Shown here piece by piece: positions 1 to 10,995 of a stretch of DNA of 64,000 nucleotides. The notes below the pieces were generated by a model. It saw nothing but the letters and a program-made list of their open reading frames with translations, was not told the DNA's origin and did no database searches. The stretch is from Lycorma delicatula (lineage: Eukaryota; Arthropoda; Insecta; Hemiptera; Fulgoridae), in NCBI RefSeq assembly GCF_047948215.1, contig NC_134455.1, positions 149,464,575-149,528,574 on the forward strand, written 5' to 3'. Positions within the stretch are counted from its first letter, which is position 1. The number at the start of each line of letters is the position of its first letter. The position numbers and the translations under genes are program-made.

Positions 1-212
1 ATAGTAAAATGAATTTGATAAACCCAAACAAACTTAATACAAATGATCCTAAAAAAGGAGAAAGTTAAGCTTTATTAATATTCTTTAAATATCAACCTTC
101 TGAGGTTGTACATTAAAGACTAACTTCTACAAGCAGTAACATCGCCAGCCTAACTCTAATAAATTCGATACTTATTTAAAAATAAAAACTTAAAAACTGA
201 TTATAATACCGA

Positions 213-238
213 CTATTATTATTATTATTATTATTATA
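213..238. repeat. (TTA)n trinucleotide microsatellite at LINE 3' end
   Basis: About eight TTA units. Read on the minus strand they form the (TAA)n tail directly after the end of the LINE fragment at 239-1017, as expected for a non-LTR element that ends in a simple repeat rather than poly(A). Confidence 0.85.
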
Positions 239-1017
239 AGTCGAGAACTTCCCAATGGAAGACGTTAAGCATTCATGATTCATATTTCTTTCGCTTGGTA
301 TTCTTCTTTTCTCTCCAAAATTCTTTCATGCTTTCGGAAAAGGCCTTCTTTCGTTCTTCAGACCATTTCGGACCATTTCAGACCATGTTGTTTAGGCTTC
401 GGCGCTTCTGGTTTAACTTCCCATCTATCTATTTTGTTTCTCTACGTGTTTTTGTTTAAGATCCCGTCCGATGTAATTCCGGCGTGTTCTAAATCTTTTC
501 GTGTTTCTGCAAACCAGGGGATTGCAACTTTTAATGATGTTAAGTACGCGATTATTCTTTTGGTCAGTCGTTTTTCCGGCTGCCTGCAAAGGTGTCCGAA
601 GAATTTCTTTCATTCCTCTTTTCCTTATGTCAGTTTCAACGTTAGAGTATGTTTCAACAATTTCGTTCGGTTGCAACCTGTATCCTTTTTCAGTTTGTCT
701 CGGTCCCAATATTTTCCTTATAATCTTCCTTTCCTGTTTCTTTATTTCTTCTATTTCGGTTTTCCTATTTAAGGTCAATGTTTCACTGGCATATAATGCT
801 ATCGGTTTAATAACTGTGTTGTAATGCCGGATTTTCGTTTGGCGTGAGAGGGATTTCTTGCTGTAGAGATTTTGCACTAAACCTAGAGCTTTTCTGACCT
901 TCTGCAGACGGTCCAATTGACTTGGCTTCCCAGAGCTGTTCGGCGGGGATATTTGTAGTCCCACTTTTTCTGCATATTCCTTGAGTGTTTCTATTTGTTT
1001 TATCGCAGTCTCTTCGT
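239..1017 (-). pseudogene. 5'-truncated non-LTR retrotransposon, C-terminal part of reverse transcriptase polyprotein
   Basis: The minus-strand reading frame at 425-964, extended to about 1017, has the C-terminal region typical of LINE polyproteins. It begins with a stretch like the one that follows the RT catalytic motif (KEYAEKVGLQIS). It then has the RHYNTVIKPIALYASETLTL block and a basic segment ending KIIRKILGP. The part between QIS and LQKVRKALG is shorter than usual, so an internal deletion is likely. Below 425 the frame shifts; a lysine-rich tail (WSEE...FWREK-like pieces) can be followed to about 260. The catalytic RT core and endonuclease are absent, so this is a dead 5'-truncated copy. 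Family membership rests on motif recognition; the clade cannot be fixed from this fragment. Confidence 0.75.
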
Positions 1018-1038
1018 CTTATTATTATTATTATTATT
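1018..1038. repeat. (ATT)n microsatellite flanking the LINE fragment
   Basis: Seven ATT units directly abut the 5' end of the minus-strand LINE fragment. Together with the tract at 213-238, the fragment is bracketed by the same trinucleotide. Confidence 0.85.
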
Positions 1039-1581
1039 TGTGAGTTTTAGTTTTGAAGTTGAAAATAAAAATATTTTTCATTTACATATTCAGAGGATAC
1101 TTATTACATAGCTACTATACGAGCTCTCTGTACAAAATAAAATACAAGAATTATCAAAACCAGTACGATTTGTAAAACGTAAGCATAAATATATATTAAA
1201 AAAGAAATACATGTCGATCAAACTGGAAACTTTTTCATTATTTTTAAGACGTTTAAATTTGTACCTAAAAAAAGCTTAACATTTCTTCTCTTCATAAGGG
1301 TTGGGTTGAAAATAACGGAAAAGGTTTATTTCTAAAACTAATCAAATGAAATTTAAAATTATTATAAATATATGTACTTCGTTCAAAGATCGTCGTAATT
1401 TTTGTTTTGAAGTAAATGTACTTGAAAAAAAAATTAAATTTTAAATTTAACAAAAATTTTATTTTTATCAAGACATCTATTTCCTGATGAAGCCTTTCAT
1501 ACAGTGTGAAAATGCTAAAAGAGAAATCTTTCTTTAAATTCAATTTTTATTGTGTTCATCTTAAGAATCAAGAATCTTTTA
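1039..1581. other. AT-rich intergenic sequence
   Basis: No coding pattern or recognisable repeat was seen. The short minus-strand ORF at 1292-1543 is low-complexity Phe/Leu/Lys and is not credible. Confidence 0.6.
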
Positions 1582-1815
1582 ACCCACCTGGTTAGTCTAG
1601 TGGTAAACTCGTTGTCGTGAATCAGCTGATTTTGAAATCAAAAATCTCAGGTTCAAATTCTAATAAAAGTAGTTACTTTTATTCGGATTTGAATACTAGA
1701 TCGTGGATCTGGTGTTTTTTGGTGGTTGGGTTTCAATTAACCACACGTCTCAGGAGTAGTCGACTTGAATTTGTTCAAGACTACAAATTTACCGGTTTAG
1801 TTACATTACACTGAT
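1582..1815 (+). mobile_element. tRNA-derived SINE (type with GGTGGTTGGGTTTC body)
   Basis: The head carries a pol III type 2 promoter: an A-box-like GTTAGTCTAGTGG at 1591-1603 and a B-box GGTTCAAATTC at 1650-1660. A tRNA-unrelated body follows, containing TTGGTGGTTGGGTTTCAATT near 1719 and an ACCACACGTCTCAGGAG segment. I recognise this body layout from insect SINEs, but only from memory. The copy has diverged (B box GGTTCAAATTC rather than GGTTCGANTCC). Its 3' end is not sharp, because the body grades into AT-rich DNA after about 1815. Confidence 0.65.
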
Positions 1816-4285
1816 AAGTCATTAATGACTTTAATTGTTGATGCGACTATAAATAAAAATATAAAAAATAATTTTTTTGTAAAATAGTAGTTTTTATTAT
1901 TAATTCCTGTTTCAAAAAAAAATCATATTTTTTATTTTTAATCTACCGCAGTAATTTGTATCACTTTTATGCAAATATTTTTTCTACATTAAAATATTTT
2001 GATAATTAGTTCTTAATTACGTTAAAAACAAAATTTATACTCATTTAAATGTTAATCATTTGTTTGTAGTACTTGTTGACGAAAAAAGGTTTCAGAGTTT
2101 AGCGTAAAAACCCTCCAACTCCCTCTAATCAATTTAGGGTTTGCAAATTTTTTTCTATCATCAGTATGTCAATATTTAGTACAACATATCCAATTAAAAT
2201 CGAAACATTTTATATTAAGTTATATCAAGAATAGTTATAAATAAAAGGAAAGTTATTTTTCAGTACATTTTACTCTTTTAATTTCCTGTAATTAAAAGTG
2301 CAAGTTAAAATGTAAGTTCTGTTTTATTACCCATAAAGTGGATTTCATAAAATCCATTGAGGATAATTTAAAAAAAATATATATATATATATACTTTCAA
2401 TAAAATATTTTATATTGAGTGGCAAATATGAAAATAATAAATAATAAGAAAGACAAATTCACTATAAAATCTGAAAATGATTTACATACACGTCGAATTG
2501 TCGATATTAATTTTTATTCTGAACTACTGAAATGTTGTTTGTTCACAAAATTCTACGAATATCATAAGATTTCTAATAAGATTGTCAGTTGTAGCACGAA
2601 CAATTTTAGTAGATAGCGTGGAATGTGTATGATCTCCTGTCAGTGATCTTTAATTAATTTTTTTTAGGTACTTAAACGGTAGAATATGTTGCTGAAACAT
2701 AATAAATAAAATCAACCACTGTTGATCTACTTCGGGTTTTTATTGGATTGATTTGAGACTGGTTGGTCGTAACTTTATACTTCTTAAGACGTTTTCCGCT
2801 CAATAATTAGAATTTGGCCAATTATTTGTATCAGATTACATATACCGTAGAAAGAAGATAAAGCGGTCGTTCATAACCGACAAGTAAGAGGCGTTGCCAA
2901 AAGAGAATATTCTTAACGGACAGACATCATTTATAAAATTGCCCTTAATTTCGTTTCTTGAGTCGAGCCATATCATAGAATTCTCCAATGAATAGTGGAG
3001 ATATTTTACGTAAGTGAAACAAACATCTTAAGCTTATGATATTGTCACGTGCTCGCGGCTCGACAAGGATATTGAGAAAATAAGAAAAGTTTCTTATAAA
3101 TGCAATCCCTTACTCTAAAAATGTATAAAACAAATAAATAAATAATAATAATAATAACGATAACATTGATAATGCTAACAATAAATAGATATAACATACA
3201 TCATAGTAATTCAAATAAAAAGACAAAATTGTATTCACGACAATTAAATTAAAAAATTCAAGAATACAGTCAAATTTACTAAAAACATTGTAAAAACTGA
3301 TATAAACTAATATTTCAATAACAAGAAGATAACAGTAGAAAAGTCTAAAGTTCTTACAATTCATTTTCTGCAAATATTATTACTTTTACTGTTTACAAAA
3401 GAACTATCCTACAATTTATGAATGAATAGAATACTGTCACTTTCTCAACTTACTAAGATTAATTCTAGCATTCAACCATTGAACACAAAGGAATGTTTGT
3501 GATGTACTCTTCAGTCCTTGTTACCAAACGCCTACGCTGTTGTCGCTGATATCACTACTGCGCCGAACACGGACTCGCAAAAGCACTACTCTGTCCACTG
3601 GTCCCCGGCATTATTTATATCTACTAGCCTGATTTGTCCTTTTAATTGGTTAATCGTAATAATTTTCATTGTCCGCCATCTTACGTTTTTCTATAAGTTT
3701 TTATTCCGATAAGTTAACCCTTTGTCGAACAGGAGTTTTTGGAGGAGGTGCCATTGTTTTCTATTACAAAGAATAGATTGTTAAACGGACCTGTAATTTT
3801 AAGACAAAAAACTCCCTTTTAGATCCTTCTACAATCCTTTTTATTTATTTTCTCTCTCTTTCTTTTTAATTTGAAGAAACTCGTTAACCTGGCCCGTTTT
3901 ACCGGTCCTGTTACAATATATTTGCGCATCATCTGATGGATAAAATATGTTATTAATATAAAAATGTTAATTTTAAAACGACCTTTATTTTCACATAATA
4001 CAGTATTAAAGAATTTAATTTACTATTTATACTAAAAAAAAATAAAATATATGGTCTAAATATATGGTTTTTCGAAATAAAATAGTTATTAGTACCATTC
4101 CTCCCTCATTATTTATCACTTTATATATACAGTTCTTGGAAAGTAATAAAAAAGAAATTAATTTACTTCTTTGTAAATATTCAATTTTTTTAAATTTATT
4201 TGTAAAAATAGTGTTGTTAAATATTTGTAGACGGAATAAAATTACGGTAGTAGTATAGAAATGTATGTCCGAACACAACCTTGAC
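1816..4285. other. AT-rich intergenic sequence
   Basis: No convincing gene. There is a short (TA)n run near 2377-2392. The region 3500-3620 has somewhat higher GC content, but stops occur in all frames and no family was recognised. Confidence 0.55.
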
Positions 4286-4452
4286 TTTTGAAACGGTGAC
4301 GTCAGAGCCACACGGTCAAGGTCAGCTCTTCCTTCACGTTCCAAAATTATTGCAATATTTTGATCATGTTCTCGCCCTTCTGCCAACATCGCCCAGATTT
4401 TCCGCCATGTAAATCCCGCCCATACATCATCTTCACCCGGCGGCTCAGCCAT
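4286..4452 (-). CDS. candidate isolated first exon of an unknown gene
   Basis: The minus strand opens at an ATG at 4452 in a favourable context (ACCAAGATGG). It reads MAEPPGEDDVWAGFTWRKIW and continues as a charged, well-mixed peptide to about residue 54-55, ending around ALTSPF. After that the frame turns into low-complexity Phe/Ile/Tyr sequence typical of noncoding AT-rich DNA. Base composition changes at the same place: 4286-4452 is clearly richer in GC than its neighbours. No strong 5' splice site was seen (a weak CAAG/GTTGTG lies just past 4286), and no family was recognised. It may be an exon, a retrocopy fragment or a transposon piece. Confidence 0.3.
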
Positions 4453-5455
4453 CTTGGTTCCACTAGCACTAATATTTCAACTACTACTAAATAATAACTT
4501 TATAAATTATAACTTTAATAAAATGTATGTATGTGCGCTGCGCGCGCGTGTATTGAACTTCAAAATCGATGACAGTACGTCAAACGTTTTTACGCAAAGC
4601 TATGAATTATCAAAAGGTACCGAAGATAGATGTGGTATTTCTCCCAAAAGTGTTATTTTAAACCGGTGCAGATCATTTTGGAGACAATCAGTCTTATTTT
4701 ATATTTTGACCGCAAAACTTGAAACTCTTACAAGACCTGCTAAGGTACTTAGAACACATTTCAGCTGAATCGGCTAATAAACTTTTATCGGAAGACGAGA
4801 CGGAGAATACAAAGAAGAGTGCATGACTTACACTGTTAATGATGATTCAGACGAGTGTGTGCAAAACCATTAGAAAGAATGCATTTGAATAATATCAGAA
4901 ATAGAATCAAGTGGGAATATAAGGACTTCTTGAAAGCTTATTAAGTGATTGCAGTATCCGTAAGGTGAGAGTGGTTGGGAAAATCAGTATCACTGAAGGC
5001 GTTGGGAGTTCGAGCCAATCGTGAAATTGAGGTTCTATGAAATTTATATATTTACTTGGTTATTTCTTATGTGTTTTATGTGGTCATATTTTACCAGATT
5101 GGTCCAATGTCTTCAATAGAAAATTTTTATCTATTTTTAACTAATACATTCTCAAGCGTAAATGTCGAGAATTTGATGTGAAACCGGGAAGATATATTTT
5201 AGCATTACCGTTCGGTATGCATACGCAATCTTGCTTCTTTTTGAACGTATACTGCTTGTTTTCAAACGGGTTCGCCTAATCAAGAGCCCTTGGGAAAGTT
5301 TTTCCAAGCTTCTCGTCATGCTGAGAAATATATCCACGCGGTTCTCGCAGGGAAATGTTATCTCCCTTGATAATAGTAACGTGTTAAAAATTTAATGCTT
5401 GAGTTCTTTCTCGTGAGGCTTAGTTGCCTGTTTTTCTAGCAATCATGTAAATTCT
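4453..5455. other. intergenic sequence, no gene seen
   Basis: Mixed AT-rich DNA. The ORFs at 4454-4768 and 5152-5337 have no recognisable motifs or supporting context. Confidence 0.5.
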
Positions 5456-5868
5456 CTATTAAAAGTTGTGATTAAATGTAAATGTTTTGATTATGTGGCC
5501 AGAGTTAAACTCGCATGGTCTTAAAGAGACGACGGCTAAGCTCTGAGGTTCATAATCAGCGAATTTTGAGTGGTATTTGCTAGATGTTCTGCCATATTCT
5601 TGACCCAACGCGGGAGATAGACTTCGTGCCTGTGTCCGGAGGTCTTGGATGCGCACCGGGTGACAGATTATGTCCGACCAGATGCATGTAGCTGTCCACG
5701 TTAATCAGTTGTCATAGTTTTTTGCGCTCGCGAGGTTGAAGATCTATTTTTCACAGACGTTGATATCATTTTCCGCGGAGATCCTGAACGGAATCCTCGC
5801 ACCGAACTCGGTCTGAAACATCTTTTTTATCCCCAGGTTTCGAATGCGGGTTCTCCGGTACATCTTAT
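5456..5868 (-). pseudogene. decayed reading frame in the virus-like element, unrecognised
   Basis: A minus-strand frame continues past the hypothetical protein relic at 5870-6990. From about 5840 down to 5460 it reads as charged sequence interrupted by two stops, including EFGARIPFRIS near 5800 and VRIQDLRTQARSLSPALGQE near 5650. Composition matches the neighbouring virus-like block (more GC than flanking DNA). I do not recognise the family. It is listed because orientation, composition and adjacency suggest a third gene of the same element, or the tail of the second. Confidence 0.35.
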
Positions 5869-5869
5869 T

Positions 5870-6990
5870 TTATATTTCTAATTTCTTCTGCTCTTTGAAT
5901 ATCGAAACGATCTGATTGGATTGGATCATGTTGCTGGCCTTCTTCGACACGATAACAAATTTTGCAGATTTCGTTCGGATCTCATTTAGTCGCACTTGTA
6001 CTTGCGCGTTGGTCTTCACAAGTTCCAGAGACGAGTTCTTTCTTCTGTGAGGATTAGGCTTGATTATAATTTGTTTGTATTTTTCCAGAACTTCTTCCGC
6101 GTAGAACTTATGTCGTTTCATGAAGACCACTATAAATTGCCCATGGCTCTCGAGATAGGTTGTTTCTCTTACGAGGACATTTCATCCCATTTGAAGTCGA
6201 TGATCTCGAATACATCTTTAGGTCTTTCCCGTCGAATGGCACTCCGAACAAGATGTTCTTGTTGTTTTAGAAGTCTCTTACGATGTAGAAAGTATAATCT
6301 TCCACTAGCACTTCCAAAAGGCTTGTCCTGATCGTCATGCTTGCACTCACTTTCAACCGGGTGTGTTAGGGAGCTGCACAATTCTCCTTGGTGTATACCG
6401 ACGTCGCATTACCATCATATCGTTGTTAGCTGTTTTGGAGGGATTGGGCTGGATGCATTTATCATCCTATGCAGCTTACTGAACAGCTACTTATCCCTCG
6501 GCTCGACCATTCTAATAGAACGTTCGCTCGCCGATTTGTTGTCGGCTTAGTGTCGTTTACCGTATTTTACCATGTCTTCTTCGATTAGCCGATTGATCCT
6601 GGTGCTCATATCTAACTTTTTCAAAATTCCGGTATTCCCGCTCCTTTTTTCCCCTCAGCTATTCGGTGGTGGCGGACTAGATGAGGGATTCTTCTCTTTT
6701 TTTGCCCGCTTCGACTTCCCATCTTCGTATTCAATCTGTTTGGCGAGTTTTGTTCAGTGATCCCGTGAGGGGTTTGAAGTCCCACTCGAGCTGCAGGTGA
6801 GAATGAGCCTCCCATTCATCAGCTCGCCGTATTTTCTTTTCATGCTCAATCCGATGTCGGTAATCTCTGCGATGATCCTCTGTGATCTTCTAAGGTCCAC
6901 ATTTTCACGTCGTCTAAATGTAACTGTCGTCCACTCTGCTTTAAGTAGGCTGATCCCGCTTAAAAAAAAGCCCGCATACTAGTCTGCACG
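5870..6990 (-). pseudogene. decayed hypothetical protein of a Maverick-like or virus-like DNA element
   Basis: Pieces of one coding region lie on the minus strand in shifting frames. In order they are: a region with GLSMKRKYGELMNGR (about 6840), EWDFKPLTGSLNKLAKQIEY (about 6770), a lysine-rich, proline-rich linker, then KPFGSASGRLYFL (about 6310) and EEVLEKYKQIIIKPNPHRRK (about 6070). This layout (short N-terminal coiled segment, a FKPLTxxL motif, a charged linker, a small globular part and a basic C-terminal motif with EKYK...N) resembles a protein that I recall following the packaging ATPase in virus-like elements of insects and cnidarians. That is recall, not a search result. Several frameshifts and stops make it non-functional. 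Its position directly downstream of the ATPase relic on the same strand supports one ancestral element. Confidence 0.45.
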
Positions 6991-7021
6991 CTAGCTTACA
7001 GACTTTTGTAAAAGCCTGCAG

Positions 7022-7660
7022 TTATTCTACAAAAGTAAGCGCGCTTGCTTGTAGAACATACATAAGCCTGTAATATTTGTGCGCCGACAGAAAACTCAAC
7101 GCTAGCGATGTTTCTTGACGAAGGTATCTAAATTGAATATATAATGCCCTTTTCGATATAGCTTTTTTATTGAATACCAAGAACAGTTTCTTGTCCGGTT
7201 CCAGGTCTCGTTGCATGTCTTTAAATGTTTTGAATGTCATATCGGGCGTCATGTAATCGTAGCATTGTATCTCAGGTTTCTCTCGTTATGACGGAAGTCC
7301 ATAAGAAAGTTGACATTATTGCAGACTAGCTGTTTAGGGATTTTGCTGTACGTCTGACTCATGTAGAACAAGTCGTTATGTCGGCTTGTGACGAAGTGCT
7401 TCGTTATGTTGTTCTGTGTTTTGCATATCACTTTGTCGAATGCCATTATCGAATTTGGCTTCGTTTCTTACGACGCTACGATAAAGTCATTTCACCGAAA
7501 GTAAAGTAAGCTATCTTTTCAATGTTGGTTAGCAGGTTTTTGAGAAACTGATACTTGTGTTGGTAAAAGACTTATGTATGATGATATATGTGTTGCAGAA
7601 GACTTGTTTTGCTTAATCTAACTAGCTGGGGTCAAACAAGAGCTTAAAGACCCCGCGTTC
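7022..7660 (-). pseudogene. decayed packaging-type P-loop ATPase (FtsK/HerA, A32-like) of a Maverick-like or virus-like element
   Basis: Minus strand, in at least three frames. N-terminal traces near 7640-7500 give a SWLDYAK-like piece followed by QHKYQFLKNLL. The best part (7446-7249) starts with a KPNSIMAFDKVIC stretch, the equivalent of the hydrophobic Walker B region that ends in acidic residues. It continues with SRHNDLFYMSQTYSKIP, the conserved RH...SQxYxKIP block of genome-packaging ATPases, and then CNNVNFLMDF. The next frame (7252-7022) has DMTFKTFKDMQRDL and KKLFLVFNKK, which match the family's C-terminal DM(S/T)F..FK and F.(V/I) motifs. In live elements this enzyme packages DNA into capsids. 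The Walker A region is not readable here, there is a stop in the middle, and frames shift, so the copy is dead. Family assignment is by motif memory; Polinton/Maverick versus another virus-like lineage is not settled. Confidence 0.55.
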
Positions 7661-8780
7661 TTGTTACAGAAATTCGATAGGCCTATCAACTGCCACCCAA
7701 TTTTGTCCGGAATAAGTGGATTTTACTCTTTTTCCAACGGGAATCGGTCGTGTTGTCTTTGAACCTATCAAGTTGATGACGATCGGAAGTTTAATTTTTG
7801 TCGCTTTCTTTTGCTTCTGAAATATCCCTCACTCACTATCACCTTGATTTTCTATAGCGGAAATTTATTCTTCAACATGGCGACCAGATGGTTCGTCAAT
7901 TATATTCCTCCTTCGGGGACGAAACCCATGATCAACATACTTGCTGATATCGGACTCGCGCAGGAACCGCAAGTGGGACTCTCCATCTTTGGATTCTTTC
8001 GTCAGCAGGTTTAGTAGGCTCTTGGACAACTAACTCATCTCTACTTCTTCATAACTCATCGTCGATCAGACCCCCGCCACAGGAATAAATAGTACAAACG
8101 GTCTGGTTATATACTGCGCATCCATTCATATGGGCACATACAGAAAAAACTGTTATTAACTTACACACGTCTTCAACCAGCAAGCAGCTTGGCGACGCTC
8201 TTTCGTAATCCTCGAACAGATCACCTTTGTCCATTTACTTAAAGATTACGACTCCTTATCTACAGTATACTACCAAAACCCATATATCGGTGAAGTAAAA
8301 TCCTACTTCAACCAGAAAGTCGATGCTCAAACGTTTTTCGACCATTCTATGAAGATTTATCTCAACAGTAATTCAAATAGATCCCCTTCTTTGACGTAGA
8401 TCTATAACATAAACTTCTTTGACGACGACTCAACAAGATTTGCTTTGAGGTGGTTCAAACAGTGGTGAAGGAGAATAGTTCCCAAGTCGAAAGTGAAACT
8501 GAATTTCCAGCACGAACCATTAGCGTTCTCTGCATCCAGTCAAATTCCGCATTTCTCGGTTCAGATATTTTTAGAGACCGGATCCGATGACTTAGCAAAT
8601 CAAAGACGACAAACATTACTTTTGCTCAAGTGCATCTTCGCCATCCTTCTTCTAATTTTGTATATGAGAATTATCTCCTCCATTCTTTCGAACGTTTTTT
8701 TAATTATTCCCGCTCTTGACAGTAATCGTAAAGGCGGTTGTTTTTATACGGGTATAAAAAACTTGTGATGGAAGATCTGA
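7661..8780 (-). other. upstream part of the virus-like block, unrecognised
   Basis: Higher GC content than the surrounding DNA and short minus-strand open stretches (KIKLPIVINLIGSKTTRPIP near 7780; 8234-8049). The plus strand also holds a 91-codon frame at 8493-8768. No stretch could be matched to a known gene of Maverick-like elements (polymerase, integrase, protease or capsid). The composition suggests it belongs to the same insertion. Confidence 0.35.
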
Positions 8781-9849
8781 TAAATGCAGCTCAACAGAAG
8801 CATAAACTTTACCAGATTTGTTGAATTTAATAATGATCCAACTCCACTTTCCTCAACTGGATGTGATATTCATCTTGTTTCATGGAATTAGTCCTGCGAT
8901 TGTGTAATACCTTGAAACAAATTTTCCAACCCATAAACGTTATTGACACACCAGTTTTGAGGTTTAATGTAGTAATAATACTAAATAACTTTTGTATATC
9001 AAAAGATTAAATTGTAGTTTATTTGTCTGATCTATTGCATATACTATTATCGTGTAGTAAAATAATAAATTAAATGCTTTAGTATTGTATTACGTGAAAA
9101 TAAAAGTCTTTGTAAAACTATTATTCTATGTATATGAGACTACGGTTCTTCACAACGTCTTAAGTCCAATCCAATTCACGCATGGTCTTATCTAGTCTCA
9201 GGCTGATCAATTCTTAGATGATTCATAATGCTAACCTCTATATAATTCTGTCTGGGTTTTGATGACTTTATTAGCATCATTTCTTGCTATAAAGCAAAAT
9301 ATCCTAGGTTCTTTGCAGCCTGAAAAGAAAATCTCTGGTCTCTTTTCATGAGCAGAGATTTGTATAAAGTATTTTCAGTGCTATTTTTCAGCTAGTGGTG
9401 TAAATCTTCCTCAGTTTCACTATCTTTCTGTCTGAGAACTGTTACAACGGTTTTGCGCCCTTATTTTTAAAACGAAACATTCCCTTTTCACGGGGATTTA
9501 GAGATTTTTGCACAAGATTAGTTCCAGCACCGACCTCATCGCGGCGAAAAGAGTGGCAACTCCTGGTCTTTGTTACGAGCAAAGGGCCTTCACCCTTAGT
9601 CCTACTCGCGCCCTTTTAGATCGGGAGCTGTAATCAGTAACTGTGTTGATCTTTGATTTCACATATTTGATCCAGTAGCGGCGAAGAGGTGCAAAGATTG
9701 ACAGAAGAACACAGGTCTCCAGCTGCCCGTGGCTCGCTGCGAGTAGTCGTCACGCTTGTGGGCTTGTGCCCAATATCTCTAAGTAGAAGGAATACAGCGA
9801 ATATTTTGTTCGTATACTGTTAGGTCAGGAAATCTCCGACCATGTTTCT
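8781..9849. other. AT-rich DNA grading into the 5' region of the R1-like element
   Basis: 8781-9470 is ordinary AT-rich sequence. From about 9470 GC content rises and TTTTCGCGGCGAAA-type, CpG-containing sequence appears. This may be the 5' UTR of the R1-like retrotransposon, but no motif proves it. Confidence 0.4.
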
Positions 9850-10285
9850 GAGGTAGGTAAGAAGCCTAGTCGAAGGAGGGGGCCGGAACCTTTTCCTTTG
9901 ATCTCCTCGAACACTGGCTCTGACAACGATAGTTCAGAAGTAGATGTAGGGATGAACATCCGGGAGGGTATGAACCCACCTCTTGAAGAGTTTTTGCAAG
10001 CTGGTGCAGGCGTGGCAGAGCTGCTCCATTGGCCCGTGATGTTCTGGAGGAACTGGGTGGCTTGTCTGCCAATTTAGCAAACCCCAAATATACTAGAGCA
10101 GCTACCAGGAGGAAATAATTGCCTCGGCTCGAATTCTTCCGAGCGGCTTTTACAGCTTTCGTCGAGGGTTTAGAAAATCTTGCCTCAACGCCTAAAGAAA
10201 TAACTGTAGCTAAGAAACCGGCTCCGGCCACGATGAAACCGCATAGGTTTCATCAACTAAATGCCCAAGGTGCTTATGTAGTCCA
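9850..10285 (+). pseudogene. ORF1 (gag-like) relic of the R1-like element
   Basis: Plus-strand pieces in two frames: EEFLQAGAGVAELLH near 9985, then RDVLEELGGLSANLANPKYT near 10,040, then FFRAAFTAFVEGLENLAS near 10,130. They form an alpha-helical, alanine/leucine-rich, moderately charged stretch directly upstream of the endonuclease, which fits an R1 ORF1 product. The CCHC zinc knuckles usual at the ORF1 C-terminus were not found. Evidence for function is positional; the sequence itself is not diagnostic. Confidence 0.45.
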
Positions 10286-10449
10286 GGTTTAGTTAGGTGA
10301 GATTGTAGAGAGACGGAGCCTCGATGTTTCCTTCTGCAGCACTTATATGTAATTAGGGGTGATCTTCCAGGCCTTTACAGCTGGAAAACGTATTGTGTAG
10401 GGTATTCCTGTATGTCTGCTATTCTCTGAAGGAAGTAGCTTGATAGTGT

Positions 10450-10995
10450 CTTGATACGGCAGATTTCTGACGTGCATCATGTTATGGTCAGACTTGCAAT
10501 TTGCGGTCAGAATCTTACAGTTGTTAGTTCATATTTCCAACACAGAGGTCCCACTGAGGAACACCTAGCGAGATGGGATAGGATCCTTCATATTTTTGAT
10601 AGTGGTCTAATCTTTATTGGTACCAATTTTAATCGCTTTTTTGGAACAGTGGGATCACTGATCATGGCGGTGGCTTGATTGACAGTTTCTTCGCGCAGCA
10701 AAATTTTGAGGTCTTTAATGTTGCAGACTAGTTGGCCACTTATGTCGGTACGGTTAACGGACGAAGGGCTTTTTCAGATGCAAATATTGATATTACCATT
10801 GGTAGGCACATCCCTGGCAGGATTGTTAAATGGTGTGTGGTCGACGACTGTTCTACCAACCATCGGTTGATACTTTTTGAAATAGCAGATAAGCTCCGCG
10901 ATGACCATGAGAGATACTTTTCTGTTTACCGGGCCGCTTCCTGCATAGGAAGGCGGACTAGCCGAAATTATTCTCTTTGTTGGAGTCCATACTAG
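10450..10995 (+). pseudogene. R1-like endonuclease domain (APE-type), broken
   Basis: Frame 10,451-10,678 reads NLTVVSSYFQHRGPTEEHLA, then LIFIGTNFNRFFG, matching the R1 SxYxQ...E..L and (I/V)(I/L)xG(D/M)xN endonuclease motifs. A stop and shifts occur around 10,679-10,732. Frame 10,732-10,995 continues with ATYVGTVNGRRAFSDANIDI and TNHRLILFEI, corresponding to the T..T..G...SxIDxT and S(D/N)HxxI motifs. The catalytic Asp of SDH is read as Asn (TNH), and other motif residues are altered. In live elements this enzyme nicks the target DNA to start target-primed reverse transcription. This copy is inactive. Confidence 0.75.

Noticed and set aside
9866..10231. 121-codon minus-strand ORF
   Set aside because: It lies antisense to the R1-like ORF1 relic, which reads better on the plus strand and is in the right order with the endonuclease and RT.
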